Source: Pantoea agglomerans NBRC 102470
Lineage (GTDB): Bacteria > Pseudomonadota > Gammaproteobacteria > Enterobacterales > Enterobacteriaceae
Reading direction: 5' to 3'
Length of the DNA stretch: 64,000 nt
Assembly (NCBI RefSeq): GCF_001598475.1
Contig: NZ_BCZA01000004.1
Location: 124,001 to 188,000, forward strand
This document shows positions 18,870 to 29,450 of the stretch, piece after piece; the first letter of the stretch is position 1; each line of letters begins with the position of its first letter. Under the pieces are notes generated by a model. It made no database searches. It worked only from the letters and a program-made list of their open reading frames with translations, and was not told the DNA's origin. A program made the translations under genes and the position numbers.

Positions 18870-19613
18870 TTAACGCCCACCGGCAGCGTCAATGATGCTG
18901 CCGGTGACGTAAGAGGCCGCGTCGCTGGCCAGCCAGACGATCGCTTCCGCCACCTCTTCTGCTTCACCGCCGCGTCCCATCGGGATCACGCTGGCAAGCC
19001 TGTCTACTCTGCCTGGCTCTCCGCCATCGGCATGCATCTCTGTATAGATAAATCCCGGACGTACGCCGTTGACCCGAATCCCCTGCTGCGCCACTTCCAG
19101 CGACAATCCTCTGGTCAGCGTGTCCATCGCCCCTTTTGAAGCGGCGTAATCGACATATTCGCCAGGCGCACCGGTACGCGACGCGGCCGATGAGACGTTG
19201 ACGATGGAGCCGCCCTGGCCGCCGTGATGCGTGCCCATCCGCTTAACCGCCTCACGACAGCAGAGAAAAGACCCAATCACGTTGGTGGCAAAGACCTTAT
19301 GCAGGCGTGCCGCATCCAGCTGCTCGGTGCGACACTGCTGAAACAAAATCCCGGCGTTGTTCACCAGCAACGCCAGCGGTTCGGACTGCTGGTCGAGCTG
19401 CGCAAACATCGCCATCACCTGGGCTTCATCACTGATATCTGCCTGAACAGCAAAGGCTTCACCGCCCTGCTGCCGGATCTGCGCCACCACCTGTTGAGCT
19501 TCCGCTTCGCGCTGACGGTAGTTCACCGCAACCCGATAACCCCGGACGGCCAGTAACAGCGCCGTGGCCCGCCCGATACCGCGGCTGCCCCCCGTAACCA
19601 GTGCCAGTTTCAT
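18870..19613 (-). CDS. ygfF: SDR-family oxidoreductase YgfF
   Basis: Short-chain dehydrogenase/reductase of 247 residues, the same length as E. coli YgfF. Rossmann motif TGGSRGIG at 7-14, NNAG at 85-88, catalytic serines in VNVSSAAS (141-142) and Y156-x-x-x-K160 in YAASK. The start at 19613 gives MKLALVTGG and follows GGAGA; an upstream in-frame ATG lacks support. The substrate is not known for the E. coli protein either. It sits between bglA and gcvP, as in E. coli, with a hairpin separating it from the gcv operon. Confidence 0.92.
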   Translation of the reverse strand: MKLALVTGGSRGIGRATALLLAVRGYRVAVNYRQREAEAQQVVAQIRQQGGEAFAVQADISDEAQVMAMFAQLDQQSEPLALLVNNAGILFQQCRTEQLDAARLHKVFATNVIGSFLCCREAVKRMGTHHGGQGGSIVNVSSAASRTGAPGEYVDYAASKGAMDTLTRGLSLEVAQQGIRVNGVRPGFIYTEMHADGGEPGRVDRLASVIPMGRGGEAEEVAEAIVWLASDAASYVTGSIIDAAGGR

Positions 19614-19629
19614 GCTGATTCTCCAGTAC

Positions 19630-19653
19630 AAAGGGCCGACGAATCGGCCCTTT
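19630..19653. terminator. Terminator downstream of gcvP
   Basis: AAAGGGCCGA (19630-19639) pairs with TCGGCCCTTT (19644-19653) around CGAA. It lies between the gcvP stop and the ygfF start on the same strand, so it would end gcvTHP transcripts before ygfF. Confidence 0.65.
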
Positions 19654-19679
19654 ATGGTTAACGTTTGCCTGCGGGAAAA

Positions 19680-22553
19680 TTACTGATAGTCGCTCATCGG
19701 CACGCAGGAGCAGAAGAGATTACGGTCGCCAAACACATCATCCAGACGTTTTACCGTCGGCCAGTATTTGTTGTGGCTGCCCGCCGGGAAGACTGCCAGT
19801 TCACGGCTGTAAGGATGTGACCACTCACTGACGATTTCCAGCTGAGTATGCGGCGCATTAACCAGTGGGTTGTCATCCAGCGGCCATTCACCTGACGTCA
19901 CCCGATCAATCTCCATGCGGATCGCCAGCATCGCGTCGATAAAGCGATCCAGTTCGATTTTGCTCTCCGATTCAGTCGGCTCCACCATCAGGGTGCCCGC
20001 CACCGGGAAGGACATCGTTGGTGCGTGGAATCCGTAATCGATCAGGCGCTTAGCAATATCCAGCTCACTGATGCCGGTCTGCTCTTTCAGCGGACGGATG
20101 TCGAGAATACATTCGTGCGCCACCCGACCGTCACGGCCAGTGTAGAGCACCGGATAGGCCGACTGCAGGCGGCGGGCAATGTAGTTGGCATTCAGAATCG
20201 CAACCGAGCTGGCCTGTTTCAGCCCTTCCGCGCCCATCATGCGAATGTACATCCAGCTGATTGGCAGAATGGATGCACTGCCAAACGGCGCTGCGGATAC
20301 GGCGCCCTGCTGCGTCAGCACACCGTCAATCTGCACCACGCTGTGTCCTGGCACAAACGGGGCCAGGTGCGCTTTGACGCCAATCGGTCCCATACCCGGA
20401 CCACCGCCGCCGTGCGGAATGCAGAAGGTTTTATGCAGATTCAGGTGCGAGACATCCGCGCCGATATAGCCAGGCGTGGTGATGCCGACCTGCGCATTCA
20501 TGTTCGCGCCATCCAGATAAACCTGACCGCCATACTGATGCACGATCTGGCACACTTCGCGAATGGTCTCTTCATAAACGCCGTGGGTTGACGGGTAAGT
20601 CACCATGATGCAGGAGAGTTTGTCGCCCGCCTGAGCCGCTTTCTCGCGCAGATCGCCAAGGTCGATGTTGCCCTGTTTATCGCAGGCCACGACCACCACG
20701 TCCATGCCCGCCATCTGGGCTGAGGCCGGGTTAGTCCCGTGCGCCGAGCTCGGGATCAGGCAGAGATGACGATCGCCCTCGCCACGGCTTTCGTGATAGC
20801 GGCGGATCGCCAGCAGTCCGGCATATTCACCCTGCGCGCCGGAGTTTGGCTGCATACAGAGTGCATCATAGCCGGTGAGCTGCACCAGCCACTGTGAAAG
20901 CTGGCCGATCATCTGCAGATAGCCGGTAGCCTGTTCAGCCGGGCAGAATGGATGCAGCTCCGCAAATTCCGGCCAGGTGATCGGGATCATCTCAGCCGCG
21001 GCATTGAGCTTCATGGTGCAGGAGCCCAGCGGGATCATCGCCTGATTCAGCGCCAGATCCTTTTTCTCCAGGCTGTGCATGTAGCGCATCATCTCGGTTT
21101 CGCTGTGATGACGGTTGAACACCGGATGGGTCAGGATCTCGCTGTGCCGTTGCAGGCCAGCAGGAATCGCGTGGCTTTCGCTGGCCACTTCGCTGTCGAG
21201 CTTTTCCAGGTCCTGGCCGTGTTCATCACCCAGCAGAATGGCAAACAGCGCCAGAATATCTTCGCGGCAGGTGGTTTCATCCAGCGTGATGCCCACGGCG
21301 TTATGGATGTCGCTACGCAGGTTAACGCCAAAGCTCAGGGCGCGATTCAGCACAGCGGCTTTATCCGCCACTTCCACCGTCAGCGTATCGAACCAGTGCT
21401 GATGGCGCAGCTTCAGGCCGCCCTGTTGCAGTCCCGCCGCCAGAATGTTGGTGAAGCGATGAATGCGTGAGGCAATGCGCTTCAGGCCCGCCGGGCCGTG
21501 GAACACCGCATAGAGACCGGCGATGTTTGCCAGCAGCACCTGCGACGTACAGATGTTGGAGTTGGCCTTTTCACGGCGGATATGTTGTTCACGGGTCTGC
21601 ATCGCCATACGCAGCGCCGTGTTGCCCGCTGCATCACGTGAAACACCAATGATACGGCCTGGCATAGAGCGTTTATGCTCGTCGCGGCTGGCGAAAAAGG
21701 CCGCGTGAGGGCCGCCGTAGCCCATTGGCACGCCGAAGCGCTGAGCTGAACCAAAGACAATGTCTGCACCCTGTTTGCCTGGCGCTTCCAGTAACACCAG
21801 CGACATAAAGTCCGCCGCCACGCTGACCACCACTTTGCGGGCTTTCAGTCCGGCAATCAGCGCGCTGTAATCGTGCGCTTCGCCGGTGGTGCCCACCTGT
21901 TGCAGCAGCACACCAAACAGGTCGTCATGATCGGGTGCTTTGTCCGCGCTATCAATAATCAGTTCGAAACCGAACGTCTCCGCACGGGTGCGGACCACAT
22001 CCAGCGTCTGCGGATGGATATCATCGGCAATGAAGAATTTATTGGCATTTTTGAGCTTACTGACGCGTTTTGCCATCGCCATCGCTTCAGCGGCAGCGGT
22101 TGCTTCGTCCAGCAGTGAGGCGGACGCGATATCCATGCCGGTAAGATCCAGCGTCAGCTGCTGGAAGTTCAGCAGCGCTTCCAGACGGCCCTGGGAGACC
22201 TCAGGCTGATACGGGGTATAGGCGGTGTACCAGCCCGGATTCTCCAGCATATTACGCAGGATGACCGGCGGGGTGATCACCGCGCTGTATCCCATACCGA
22301 TCCAGGATTTGTAACGCAGATTCTGGCTGGCAATCGCTTTCAGTTCGGCCAGAGCCTGCTGTTCAGTGGCGGCTTCGCCAACCGCTGGCGGGCCTGGCAG
22401 CTGAATGTCTGCCGGCACAATCGTGCTGATTAACACTTCCAGCGAACGGGCACCAATAGCGTCAAGCATCTGCGCCTGCTGCTCAGGTGAAGGACCGATA
22501 TGGCGCTCAATGAATGCACCGTTGTGTTCAAGCTGGCTGAGAGTCTGAGTCAT
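19680..22553 (-). CDS. gcvP: Glycine dehydrogenase (decarboxylating), P-protein
   Basis: PLP-dependent P-protein of the glycine cleavage system. It decarboxylates glycine and passes the aminomethyl group to lipoylated GcvH. The 957 residues equal the E. coli enzyme. The PLP lysine is in [17 protein letters not shown], near residue 708. The N- and C-terminal halves are the duplicated fold-type I domains of the fused form. The start at [12 protein letters not shown] matches E. coli; an in-frame extension upstream lacks similarity. It is the last gene of gcvT-gcvH-gcvP and is followed by a hairpin terminator. Confidence 0.97.
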   Translation of the reverse strand: MTQTLSQLEHNGAFIERHIGPSPEQQAQMLDAIGARSLEVLISTIVPADIQLPGPPAVGEAATEQQALAELKAIASQNLRYKSWIGMGYSAVITPPVILRNMLENPGWYTAYTPYQPEVSQGRLEALLNFQQLTLDLTGMDIASASLLDEATAAAEAMAMAKRVSKLKNANKFFIADDIHPQTLDVVRTRAETFGFELIIDSADKAPDHDDLFGVLLQQVGTTGEAHDYSALIAGLKARKVVVSVAADFMSLVLLEAPGKQGADIVFGSAQRFGVPMGYGGPHAAFFASRDEHKRSMPGRIIGVSRDAAGNTALRMAMQTREQHIRREKANSNICTSQVLLANIAGLYAVFHGPAGLKRIASRIHRFTNILAAGLQQGGLKLRHQHWFDTLTVEVADKAAVLNRALSFGVNLRSDIHNAVGITLDETTCREDILALFAILLGDEHGQDLEKLDSEVASESHAIPAGLQRHSEILTHPVFNRHHSETEMMRYMHSLEKKDLALNQAMIPLGSCTMKLNAAAEMIPITWPEFAELHPFCPAEQATGYLQMIGQLSQWLVQLTGYDALCMQPNSGAQGEYAGLLAIRRYHESRGEGDRHLCLIPSSAHGTNPASAQMAGMDVVVVACDKQGNIDLGDLREKAAQAGDKLSCIMVTYPSTHGVYEETIREVCQIVHQYGGQVYLDGANMNAQVGITTPGYIGADVSHLNLHKTFCIPHGGGGPGMGPIGVKAHLAPFVPGHSVVQIDGVLTQQGAVSAAPFGSASILPISWMYIRMMGAEGLKQASSVAILNANYIARRLQSAYPVLYTGRDGRVAHECILDIRPLKEQTGISELDIAKRLIDYGFHAPTMSFPVAGTLMVEPTESESKIELDRFIDAMLAIRMEIDRVTSGEWPLDDNPLVNAPHTQLEIVSEWSHPYSRELAVFPAGSHNKYWPTVKRLDDVFGDRNLFCSCVPMSDYQ

Positions 22554-22633
22554 TAGCAGTAAATCCTGAATCGGGCTGGGGGAACCGGAGAGCAAACATA
22601 AATCTGCGGCCTCTGTGTGAGGCCGCCTGACGA

Positions 22634-23020
22634 CTACTCGTCGATGGAGGCTTTGTAAGCATCCGCATCCAGCAGCGTGTCGATTTCAGACGCGTCGCTG
22701 GCTTTGATTTTGAATAACCAGCCGCCTTCATAAGGCTCGCTGTTGACCTGCTCCGGTGAGTCAGTCAGTGCTTCGTTGACCGCCACAATCTCACCGCTGA
22801 TCGGCGCATAGATATCTGAAGCCGCTTTAACGGATTCCGCGACCGCGCACTCTTCACCAGCGGCAAACGTCGCGCCCACTTCCGGCAGATCGACAAACAC
22901 CATGTCGCCCAGTAGCTCCTGCGCGTGTTCAGTGATACCCACGGTGTAGCTGCCATCTTCTTCTTTGCGCACCCACTCGTGGCTGTCGCGGTACTTCAAC
23001 GTATTCGGCACATTGCTCAT
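22634..23020 (-). CDS. gcvH: Glycine cleavage system H protein
   Basis: Lipoyl carrier protein of 128 residues that shuttles the methylamine group between GcvP, GcvT and the lipoamide dehydrogenase. The lipoylated lysine is K65 in ESVKAAS, within the conserved [20 protein letters not shown] hairpin. Start, length and the downstream gcvP all match the E. coli operon. The gap to gcvT is 23 bp and to gcvP 80 bp, consistent with a single transcript. Confidence 0.97.
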   Translation of the reverse strand: MSNVPNTLKYRDSHEWVRKEEDGSYTVGITEHAQELLGDMVFVDLPEVGATFAAGEECAVAESVKAASDIYAPISGEIVAVNEALTDSPEQVNSEPYEGGWLFKIKASDASEIDTLLDADAYKASIDE

Positions 23021-23043
23021 TGGCCATTTCTCCTGAATAAAAT

Positions 23044-24141
23044 TTACTGAGCGACCGGTTTACCGGCGCGGACAAAAACGGGACGGGTAACCTGGACCGG
23101 CATCTGGCGGTTACGGATCTCAACGATGGCGGTGCTGCCGACTGAGGCCGGTACGCGCGCCAGGGCGATGCTGCAACCCAGCGTCGGAGAGAAAGAGCCA
23201 CTGGTGATGATCCCCTCCTGCGGCTGCCCCTGGTCATCGGTAAAACGCACCGGCAAGCCGTTACGCAGCACCCCTTTTTCTGTGAGGATCAGCCCCACCA
23301 GCTTTTCGGTACCGCGTTCACGCTGCAGTTCCAGCGCTTCCCGGCCGACGAAATCGCGGTCAGCAGGTTCCCAGCAGACCGTCCAGCCCATGTTGGCAGC
23401 CAGCGGTGAAACGCCTTCATCCATCTCCTGACCATACAGATTCATACCCGCTTCCAGACGCAGCGTGTCACGTGCGCCCAGTCCGGCAGGTTTAACGCCA
23501 GCAGCCAGCAGACGCTGCCAGAAATCGGCCGCCTCCTCTGCAGGCATAGCAATCTCATATCCCGCTTCGCCGGTATAGCCGGTGGTGGCGATAAACAGGT
23601 CGCCCGCCTGCACGCCGAAAAATGGCTTCATGCCGGCAACAGCCTGACGTTGCTCCTCGCTGAACAGCGTCTGAGCCTTCTGCTGCGCCTGCGGACCCTG
23701 CACGGCAATCAGCGCCAGGTCGTCGCGTTCCGTCAGCGTAATGCCATAGCCCTGCGCGTGTTGCGTGATCCAGGCAAGATCGTTTTCACGGGTGGCAGAG
23801 TTCACCACCAGGCGGAAGAACTCTTCGCTCATAAAGTAAACAATCAAATCGTCAATGACGCCACCCGAGGCATTCAGCATCCCGGTGTAGAGCGCTTTGC
23901 CTGGCTGGGTCAGTTTTGCCACATCATTTGCCAGCAGGTAGCGCAGGAATTCACGGGTACGCGGGCCTGTCAGGTCGACGATGGTCATGTGAGAGACATC
24001 AAACATACCGGCGTCGGTGCGCACCACATGATGTTCATCCATCTGGGAGCCATAGTGCAGCGGCATCATCCAGCCATGAAAATCCACCATGCGGGCACCG
24101 CAGGCCTGATGCTGTTCAAACAGAGGTGTTTGCTGAGTCAT
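23044..24141 (-). CDS. gcvT: Aminomethyltransferase, T-protein
   Basis: Tetrahydrofolate-dependent T-protein of the glycine cleavage system. It releases ammonia from the aminomethyl group on GcvH and forms 5,10-methylene-THF. The protein has 365 residues. Segments such as [33 protein letters not shown] and [15 protein letters not shown] are diagnostic. I chose ATG 24141 ([10 protein letters not shown]), with AGGA 5 nt upstream, over the ATG two codons before it. It is first in the operon, behind a long leader region with a PurR-like box. Confidence 0.96.
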   Translation of the reverse strand: MTQQTPLFEQHQACGARMVDFHGWMMPLHYGSQMDEHHVVRTDAGMFDVSHMTIVDLTGPRTREFLRYLLANDVAKLTQPGKALYTGMLNASGGVIDDLIVYFMSEEFFRLVVNSATRENDLAWITQHAQGYGITLTERDDLALIAVQGPQAQQKAQTLFSEEQRQAVAGMKPFFGVQAGDLFIATTGYTGEAGYEIAMPAEEAADFWQRLLAAGVKPAGLGARDTLRLEAGMNLYGQEMDEGVSPLAANMGWTVCWEPADRDFVGREALELQRERGTEKLVGLILTEKGVLRNGLPVRFTDDQGQPQEGIITSGSFSPTLGCSIALARVPASVGSTAIVEIRNRQMPVQVTRPVFVRAGKPVAQ

Positions 24142-24195
24142 AACCATCCTGTGCAGAAGCGAGTAAGTGCAAAAGTGCGCCGGAATTCAGTGCCG

Positions 24196-24211
24196 ACGCA
24201 AACGTTCTCTT
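24196..24211. promoter_or_regulatory. PurR operator candidate
   Basis: ACGCAAACGTTCTCTT closely matches the PurR consensus ACGCAAACGTTTTCGT. It lies 55 bp upstream of the gcvT start, where E. coli gcvTHP is repressed by PurR. Confidence 0.7.
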
Positions 24212-24533
24212 ATGGCTGACGTTACCACCGAATCTGACGATTAACCATAAGCAAACCGGGGTCGAAAGCAGAGGCACAGCCTAACCAGGAACGGCTGCCA
24301 ACAGGATATAAAACTGCAATTTTGTGATTAATCGCGCAATAAATGCAGGGAATTTAAATATACGCAGCAAATTTATGCGGGATGGCATTCAGGATGTTAA
24401 AAAAATCCCGCGCTTAGCGGACAGAAGAATGAGAAAAAGTAATGCGAATTCGCCCGCAAAATTAGAATAAATCAAACGAAGACCTGTGCTGGTGCAGCGT
24501 TGCCTTTTTGTGGTGCAGAGCGGTGTCAGGCAT

Positions 24534-24557
24534 AAAAAAAGCCAGCAGAAGCTGGCT
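24534..24557 (-). terminator. Rho-independent terminator of the ubiI operon
   Basis: On the minus strand AGCCAGC, loop TTCT and GCTGGCT are followed by a run of seven T residues (plus-strand A tract 24534-24540). It begins 16 bp past the ubiI stop and closes the ygfB-pepP-ubiH-ubiI run. Confidence 0.85.
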
Positions 24558-24573
24558 TAACAGAAGGGCAGAT

Positions 24574-25776
24574 TTAGCGTAGCCAGGCGGGCAGATCATT
24601 CAGGCCCATCGCCTGCTTCAGCATCATGGGTTTAACACCCGGCAGGCGGTCAGCCAGTTTCAGACCCACGTCGCGCAGCAATTTTTTCGCCGGATTATTG
24701 CCTGCGAACATTTCACGGAAGCCCTGCATTCCCGCCAGCATCATCGCGGCGCTGTGCTTACGGCTGCGCTCATAGCGTCGCAGATAGAGGTGCTGACCAA
24801 TATCTTTGCCCTGCTGATGCAGGCGGCGAATCTCACCGATCAGCTCGGCGGCATCCATAAACCCAAGGTTAACGCCCTGACCCGCCAGCGGATGAATGGT
24901 GTGAGCCGCATCGCCCACCAGCGCCAGACGGTGTGCCGCGAAGTTGCGGGCATAGCGCGCCACCAGCGGAAACGATTTGCGCTCGCTTTCCAGCTGGCAC
25001 AGGCCGAGCCGCATATCAAACGCCACCGAGAGCTGCTGATTGAACAGCGCTTCCGGCATGGTTTCCAGACGGCTCGCTTCCTGCGGCGAGAGCGACCAGA
25101 CGATGGAACTGAGATGCGGATCCTGCATCGGCAGGAAAGCCAGAATGCCGTCGCCGTGGAACACCTGGCGCGCTACTGCGTCGTGCGGCTTCTCAGTGCG
25201 GACGTTTGCCACTAACGCATGGTGATCGTAATCCCAGAAGGTCAGCGGAATATCGGCTTTGTTGCGCAGCCAGGAGTTAGCGCCGTCAGCGGCAATCATT
25301 AATCGCGCACTTAACATGCTGCCATCCTGCAGAGTAACAAAGGCTTCGTTGTCACCAAACGCGACCTGCTGTAACTGCGAGGGTGCCATTATCGTCACGT
25401 CGCTGCAGGCGCTGGCACGTTGCCAGAGCGCATTGTGGATCACCGGGTTTTCAATGATATGACCCAGATGCGACAGGCCCTGCTGCTCATCATCAAAGGC
25501 GATGGAGCCGAAGCTGTCCTTATCCCACACTTCCATACCGTGATAAGCGCTGGCGCGCAGCGAGAGAATGGTCGACCAGACATCCAGCTTCTGCAGCAGC
25601 CGTTCGCTGGCGGCATTGATTGCCGACACGCGAACTGACGGTGACGCACTCAGCGCCAGCGGTGGCTCCGGTGATTTTTCCAGTACGGCGATGCGCAGTC
25701 CGCTGCCCTGCAAGCCGCAGGCCACCGCCAGTCCCACCATACCGCCACCGGCAATCACCACATCAAAAGTTTGCAT
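24574..25776 (-). CDS. ubiI: 2-octaprenylphenol hydroxylase UbiI
   Basis: FAD monooxygenase (formerly VisC) that hydroxylates C5 of the ubiquinone precursor ring under aerobic conditions. It has 400 residues. The FAD dinucleotide motif GGGMVG is at 10-15; the second FAD motif is in GDAAHTIHPLAGQGVNLG. The C-terminal GLNDLPAWLR closely matches E. coli. The start at 25776 follows AAGAGGC and gives the canonical N-terminus MQTFDVVIAGGG; an upstream in-frame start is not supported. It lies 13 bp after ubiH in one operon. Confidence 0.96.
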   Translation of the reverse strand: MQTFDVVIAGGGMVGLAVACGLQGSGLRIAVLEKSPEPPLALSASPSVRVSAINAASERLLQKLDVWSTILSLRASAYHGMEVWDKDSFGSIAFDDEQQGLSHLGHIIENPVIHNALWQRASACSDVTIMAPSQLQQVAFGDNEAFVTLQDGSMLSARLMIAADGANSWLRNKADIPLTFWDYDHHALVANVRTEKPHDAVARQVFHGDGILAFLPMQDPHLSSIVWSLSPQEASRLETMPEALFNQQLSVAFDMRLGLCQLESERKSFPLVARYARNFAAHRLALVGDAAHTIHPLAGQGVNLGFMDAAELIGEIRRLHQQGKDIGQHLYLRRYERSRKHSAAMMLAGMQGFREMFAGNNPAKKLLRDVGLKLADRLPGVKPMMLKQAMGLNDLPAWLR

Positions 25777-25789
25777 CTGAGCCTCTTTA

Positions 25790-26968
25790 TTAACGCTTAA
25801 CCCAGCCAAGCGTGCGCTCAGCCAGTTGATTTCTTAACCACGGCAGATGATCCATCGCCAGCAGGCCCAGGTTACGTCCTGCCACCAGCGGGCCATAGCG
25901 ATTCGCAAAGACGCGAACCAGTCCGTCGGTGATACCGATGGTGGCGGCGCGGTCGGGCTGACGACGCTGCTGGTAATGATGCAGCACCGCATAGCTGCCG
26001 GGGTCCTGCTGCTGCCGATGGGCGGCTGCCAGCGTTTCAGCCAGCGACATCACATCTCGCAGGCCCAGGTTGAAGCCCTGCCCGGCAATCGGATGCAGCG
26101 TCTGCGCCGCATTGCCCACCACCGCCACGCGATGCGTCACTGGCGACATCGCCCGGTGCAGCGCCAGCGGGTAATACTCACGCTGGCCGGTGTGGGTAAA
26201 TTTACCCAGCCGCCAGCCAAAGGCACGCTGCAGCTGGCGGAGGAATTCGGCCTCGCTCCACTGCTCAATGCGTTCACGCTGCGAAACCGGATGACACCAG
26301 ACCAGCGACAGGCGATTGCCGGACATCGGCAACAGCGCCAGCGGGCCATGTTCGGTAAAACGTTCAAATGCCCGGCCCTGATGGGGCAGCGCGGTGGAAA
26401 CATTGGCAATCACGGCAAGCTGTTCATAGTCGTCTCTTTGCCACTGAATGCCGCACGAAGCCGCCAGCGCAGAGCGCGTGCCATCTGCCGCCACCAGCAG
26501 TTTGCCGCTGAGTTGTTCGCCACTGTCCAGCGTCACCTCAACCTGCTGCTCATGGCGGTTAGCCTGGATGACACGAGCCGGACAGCGCAGCGTTACGCCG
26601 GGTGCTTTTTTCAGTTCCGCAAACAGACGCTGACCGACGTCAAACAGCTCGACAACCTGTCCCAGCGCCGGAATAGCGTAGTCAGACGCCGCCAGCGACA
26701 CAAAACCGGCGTGACCGCGATCGGAGACATGGATGTCGGTAATCGGCGTGGCACAACGGGCGATGTGCTGCCACAGATTGATGTCCGCAAGCTGCTGGCA
26801 GGTACCGGCAGAGAGCGCAATAGCGCGGCCATCGAAACCGGGATGCGCCCGACTGCCAGGCTCGCTGCTTTCAATCAGCGTTACCGGCAGTGTGCCCTGG
26901 GTCAGATGGGAGATCGCCATCGCCAGCGTCGCCCCGGTCATGCCGCCACCGGCAATCAGAATCGTCAT
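25790..26968 (-). CDS. ubiH: 2-octaprenyl-6-methoxyphenol hydroxylase UbiH
   Basis: FAD monooxygenase of 392 residues that hydroxylates C1 of the ubiquinone ring. MTILIAGGGMTGATLAMAIS carries the FAD-binding GxGxxG, and GNAAQTLHPIAGQGFNLGLR is the second FAD motif, with the Asn in place of the usual Asp that is typical of UbiH. RAFERFTEHGPLALLPMS is the middle domain signature. Its ATG overlaps the pepP stop as ATGA, so translation is coupled. UbiH and UbiI are paralogues in the same operon. Confidence 0.96.
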   Translation of the reverse strand: MTILIAGGGMTGATLAMAISHLTQGTLPVTLIESSEPGSRAHPGFDGRAIALSAGTCQQLADINLWQHIARCATPITDIHVSDRGHAGFVSLAASDYAIPALGQVVELFDVGQRLFAELKKAPGVTLRCPARVIQANRHEQQVEVTLDSGEQLSGKLLVAADGTRSALAASCGIQWQRDDYEQLAVIANVSTALPHQGRAFERFTEHGPLALLPMSGNRLSLVWCHPVSQRERIEQWSEAEFLRQLQRAFGWRLGKFTHTGQREYYPLALHRAMSPVTHRVAVVGNAAQTLHPIAGQGFNLGLRDVMSLAETLAAAHRQQQDPGSYAVLHHYQQRRQPDRAATIGITDGLVRVFANRYGPLVAGRNLGLLAMDHLPWLRNQLAERTLGWVKR

Positions 26969-28287
26969 GCCTGTTTTGCCGCCGCCATCAGTGCTTCAAT
27001 CTCATCCGCCTCTTTCACGACGCTGTCGGTGAGATTTTCAATGCCATCTTCAGTGATCACAATGTCATCTTCGATTCGGATACCAATGCCGCGATACTGC
27101 GCGGGCACGTCGGCATCCGGTGCGATATAAAGACCCGGCTCGACGGTTAACACCATGCCGGGCTCCAGTACGCGGTCGCGGCTCGGGGTGCCGTAGTGGC
27201 CGACATCATGCACATCCAGTCCCAGCCAGTGGCCCAGGCCATGCATATAGAACTGACGATGGACTTCCTCGGCGATCAATGTATCGACGTCGCCCTCCAG
27301 GATGCCCAGCTCCACCAGCCCGGTGACCATGATACGCACCACTTCATCATTCACTTCACGAATGCTGATGCCCGGCCGGAACAGTTCAAGCGAGCGGTTG
27401 AGGCAAGCCAGCACGATGTCATAAATCGCGCGCTGCGCCGGGCTGAATTTGCCGTTAACCGGGAAGGTGCGGGTGATATCGCCTGCATAGCCGTGGAACT
27501 CACAGCCTGCATCGATCAGCACCAGATCGCCGTCGCGCATTTCGCTTTCGTTTTCGGTGTAGTGCAAAATGCAGCCGTTAACTCCGGCACCCACAATGGT
27601 GTTATAGGAGGGAAAACGCGCGCCGTGACGGTTAAATTCGTGCTGAATTTCCCCTTCGAGCTGATACTCGAACAGGCCTGGCCGGCAGGTTTGCATGGCG
27701 CGGGTATGCGCCAGTGCACTGATTTTCCCGGCGCGACGTAACAGTTCAATCTCATCCGCATCTTTAAACAGGCGCATCTCATGCACCCAGGGACGCCAGT
27801 CAGTGAGGGTATCGGGCGCACTGAGATGCTGGCGGAAGCCGCGACGCAGCTTATCCAGCGCGCTGAACACCAGTGTGTCCGCGTGGGCATATTCGCCCTG
27901 CGCATGGTAAACCACATCCAGGCCATTCAGCAGCAGGTGCAGCTGGTCACCAATATCATTCCAGGGTAAAGCGCGATCGACGCCCAGTTTGTCGGGTGCG
28001 GCCTCCTGACCCAGACGGCGGCCAGACCAGGTTTCCGCCGCAGGATCGCGCACGCGATTAAACAACACGCTGTGGTTATGATTCTCATCGCTTTTGATCA
28101 GCACCAGCAACGCCTGCGGCTCGTTAAAACCGGTGAAATACCAGAAGTCGCTGCTCTGGCGGAACGGATATTCGGTGTCATTACTGCGCATCACTTCTGG
28201 CGCAGCAAAGATTAACGCTGCGCTGCCAGGCACCATCTTCGCCAGCAGCGCCTGACGACGCTGCAGGAATCGTTCCAGTGAAATCAT
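26965..28287 (-). CDS. pepP: Xaa-Pro aminopeptidase PepP
   Basis: Cytoplasmic Mn-dependent aminopeptidase P that removes N-terminal residues before proline. It has 440 residues: an N-terminal creatinase-like domain and a C-terminal pita-bread domain. Metal ligands are visible in LIDAGCEFHGYAGDITRTFP (two Asp), MHGLGHWLGLDVHD (His), VEPGLYI (Glu) and IRIEDDI (Glu). I chose ATG 28287 (MISLERFLQRRQ), which aligns with the E. coli N-terminus behind GGGAG; the open frame upstream overlaps ygfB and lacks similarity. The stop overlaps the ubiH start. Confidence 0.95.
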   Translation of the reverse strand: MISLERFLQRRQALLAKMVPGSAALIFAAPEVMRSNDTEYPFRQSSDFWYFTGFNEPQALLVLIKSDENHNHSVLFNRVRDPAAETWSGRRLGQEAAPDKLGVDRALPWNDIGDQLHLLLNGLDVVYHAQGEYAHADTLVFSALDKLRRGFRQHLSAPDTLTDWRPWVHEMRLFKDADEIELLRRAGKISALAHTRAMQTCRPGLFEYQLEGEIQHEFNRHGARFPSYNTIVGAGVNGCILHYTENESEMRDGDLVLIDAGCEFHGYAGDITRTFPVNGKFSPAQRAIYDIVLACLNRSLELFRPGISIREVNDEVVRIMVTGLVELGILEGDVDTLIAEEVHRQFYMHGLGHWLGLDVHDVGHYGTPSRDRVLEPGMVLTVEPGLYIAPDADVPAQYRGIGIRIEDDIVITEDGIENLTDSVVKEADEIEALMAAAKQA

Positions 28288-28333
28288 CTCTGCACTCCCT
28301 GTAAACTGACCGGTTAAACTCGTTGACCTGAAA

Positions 28334-28912
28334 TTAGTGTAGCGTCGGTTTTTGCACTTCTGGCGCGGTTGGCTGCGGGCGGGTGAACGTATCGTGGCAC
28401 AGCAGCGCGGCGACACGAACGTACTCAATCACCTCCTCCAGCGACTGCTCCAGCTCCTCCTGGTCTTCATCTTCTTCGTAACCGAGCTGTGCGATAGTGC
28501 GCAGATCATCGATTGCTTCGCCGGTTTCGCCGGTGACTTTATCCAGTTTAGGCTGTGTTACGCCCAGGCCGAGCAGAAAATGGTTAACCCAGCCCGCCAG
28601 CGCGTCGGCACGGTCAAATACAGTGATATCGTCGTCAGCAGGCAGCAGCAGCTGAAACAGGAAGCCTTCATCTTCCAGCGTGGTCGCCGTATGCTCGTGT
28701 AGTTCCGCCAGTGGCACGGCAAGAGTGTGTGAAAACGCCATGCCTTCGTTAGCCAGATCGTGTACCAGCGTCTTCCAGCTGGTGTCCTGGTTACCACCGC
28801 AGAGGATCCCGCTCAGCAGGCCGTGCATTTCTGCGGGCGTCATTCCAACACCCTGCTGTGAGAGCACCGCCGCGAGCGCGTTGTAATCGGGGGTTGCGTT
28901 CTGTAAGGACAT
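28334..28912 (-). CDS. ygfB: UPF0149 family protein YgfB
   Basis: A 192-residue protein nearly identical to E. coli YgfB in its C-terminal half ([16 protein letters not shown], then the acidic [13 protein letters not shown] and the conserved C-terminus [12 protein letters not shown]). Function in E. coli is not established; in Pseudomonas a YgfB relative affects ampDh3 expression. It is first in the ygfB-pepP-ubiH-ubiI operon and divergent from zapA. Confidence 0.93.
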   Translation of the reverse strand: MSLQNATPDYNALAAVLSQQGVGMTPAEMHGLLSGILCGGNQDTSWKTLVHDLANEGMAFSHTLAVPLAELHEHTATTLEDEGFLFQLLLPADDDITVFDRADALAGWVNHFLLGLGVTQPKLDKVTGETGEAIDDLRTIAQLGYEEDEDQEELEQSLEEVIEYVRVAALLCHDTFTRPQPTAPEVQKPTLH

Positions 28913-29082
28913 AAGTTTTCATCGTCGTTGGCAGAATAAGTTCGTGTTATGCTACCACTAGCTGCCTCAAGGTTTCCAGAAAAGGGGTTGTATCTTATTT
29001 CGTGGGTCTATATAGTTGCCCGCCTCCCAAGCCATTGACTGCTAAGGGAGTTGCGAGCGAAGTAATCAGTCAGGAAGGTGGC
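28913..29082. promoter_or_regulatory. ygfB-zapA divergent control region
   Basis: A 170-bp region holding promoters for ygfB (left) and zapA (right). AGGAAGGTGGC just before 29083 is the zapA ribosome-binding site. No operator was recognised. Confidence 0.45.
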
Positions 29083-29412
29083 ATGTCTGCACAACCGGTA
29101 GATTTACAAATTTTTGGTCGTTCGTTGAGAGTAAATTGTCCGCCAGAGCAGCAAGATGCGCTCAATAGCGCGGCTGAAGATCTCAATCAACGGTTGCAAG
29201 ATCTAAAAGTTCGCACTAGAGTCACCAATACAGAACAACTGGTGTTCATCGCCGCGTTAAACGTCTGCCACGAGCTGGCGCAAGAGAAAGTGAAAACGCG
29301 CGATTATGCTGCTAATATGGAACAGCGTATCCGTATGTTGCAGCAGACGATTGAACAGGCATTAGTTGAGCAGGGTCGCATCTCTGAGCGTGAGGGTGCG
29401 AAGTTCGAATAA
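29083..29412 (+). CDS. zapA: Cell division protein ZapA
   Basis: ZapA binds FtsZ and cross-links its protofilaments at midcell. The 109 residues match E. coli ZapA: an N-terminal globular part ([20 protein letters not shown]) and a long C-terminal coiled coil ([20 protein letters not shown] to [20 protein letters not shown]). I start at 29083, behind AGGAAGGTGGC, although the frame is open upstream. The 6S RNA gene follows directly, the arrangement found in enterics. Confidence 0.96.
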   Translation: MSAQPVDLQIFGRSLRVNCPPEQQDALNSAAEDLNQRLQDLKVRTRVTNTEQLVFIAALNVCHELAQEKVKTRDYAANMEQRIRMLQQTIEQALVEQGRISEREGAKFE

Positions 29413-29426
29413 AACTTCATGGTTGC

Positions 29427-29432
29427 TATACT
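29427..29432 (+). promoter_or_regulatory. -10 element of ssrS
   Basis: TATACT lies about 19-24 bp before the mature 6S 5' end. This fits the E. coli P1 promoter, whose transcript starts about 9 nt upstream of the mature end. Confidence 0.55.
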
Positions 29433-29450
29433 TAAGTAACGGTGAGGTAA

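Larger units (their letters stand above)
24142..24573. promoter_or_regulatory. gcvTHP upstream control region
   Basis: A 432-bp region between gcvT and the 3' end of ubiI with no gene. It should contain the gcvTHP promoter and, by analogy with E. coli, sites for GcvA, Lrp, CRP and PurR. A PurR-like box is at 24196-24211. The section 24300-24480 is AT-rich with phased A/T tracts (for example GGGAATTTAAATATACGCAG), as expected for Lrp-bound DNA. The right edge is the ubiI terminator. Confidence 0.6.

Noticed and set aside
24142..24573. Glycine riboswitch upstream of gcvT
   Set aside because: I could not find the conserved glycine aptamer elements, and enteric gcvTHP is controlled by GcvA, Lrp and PurR.
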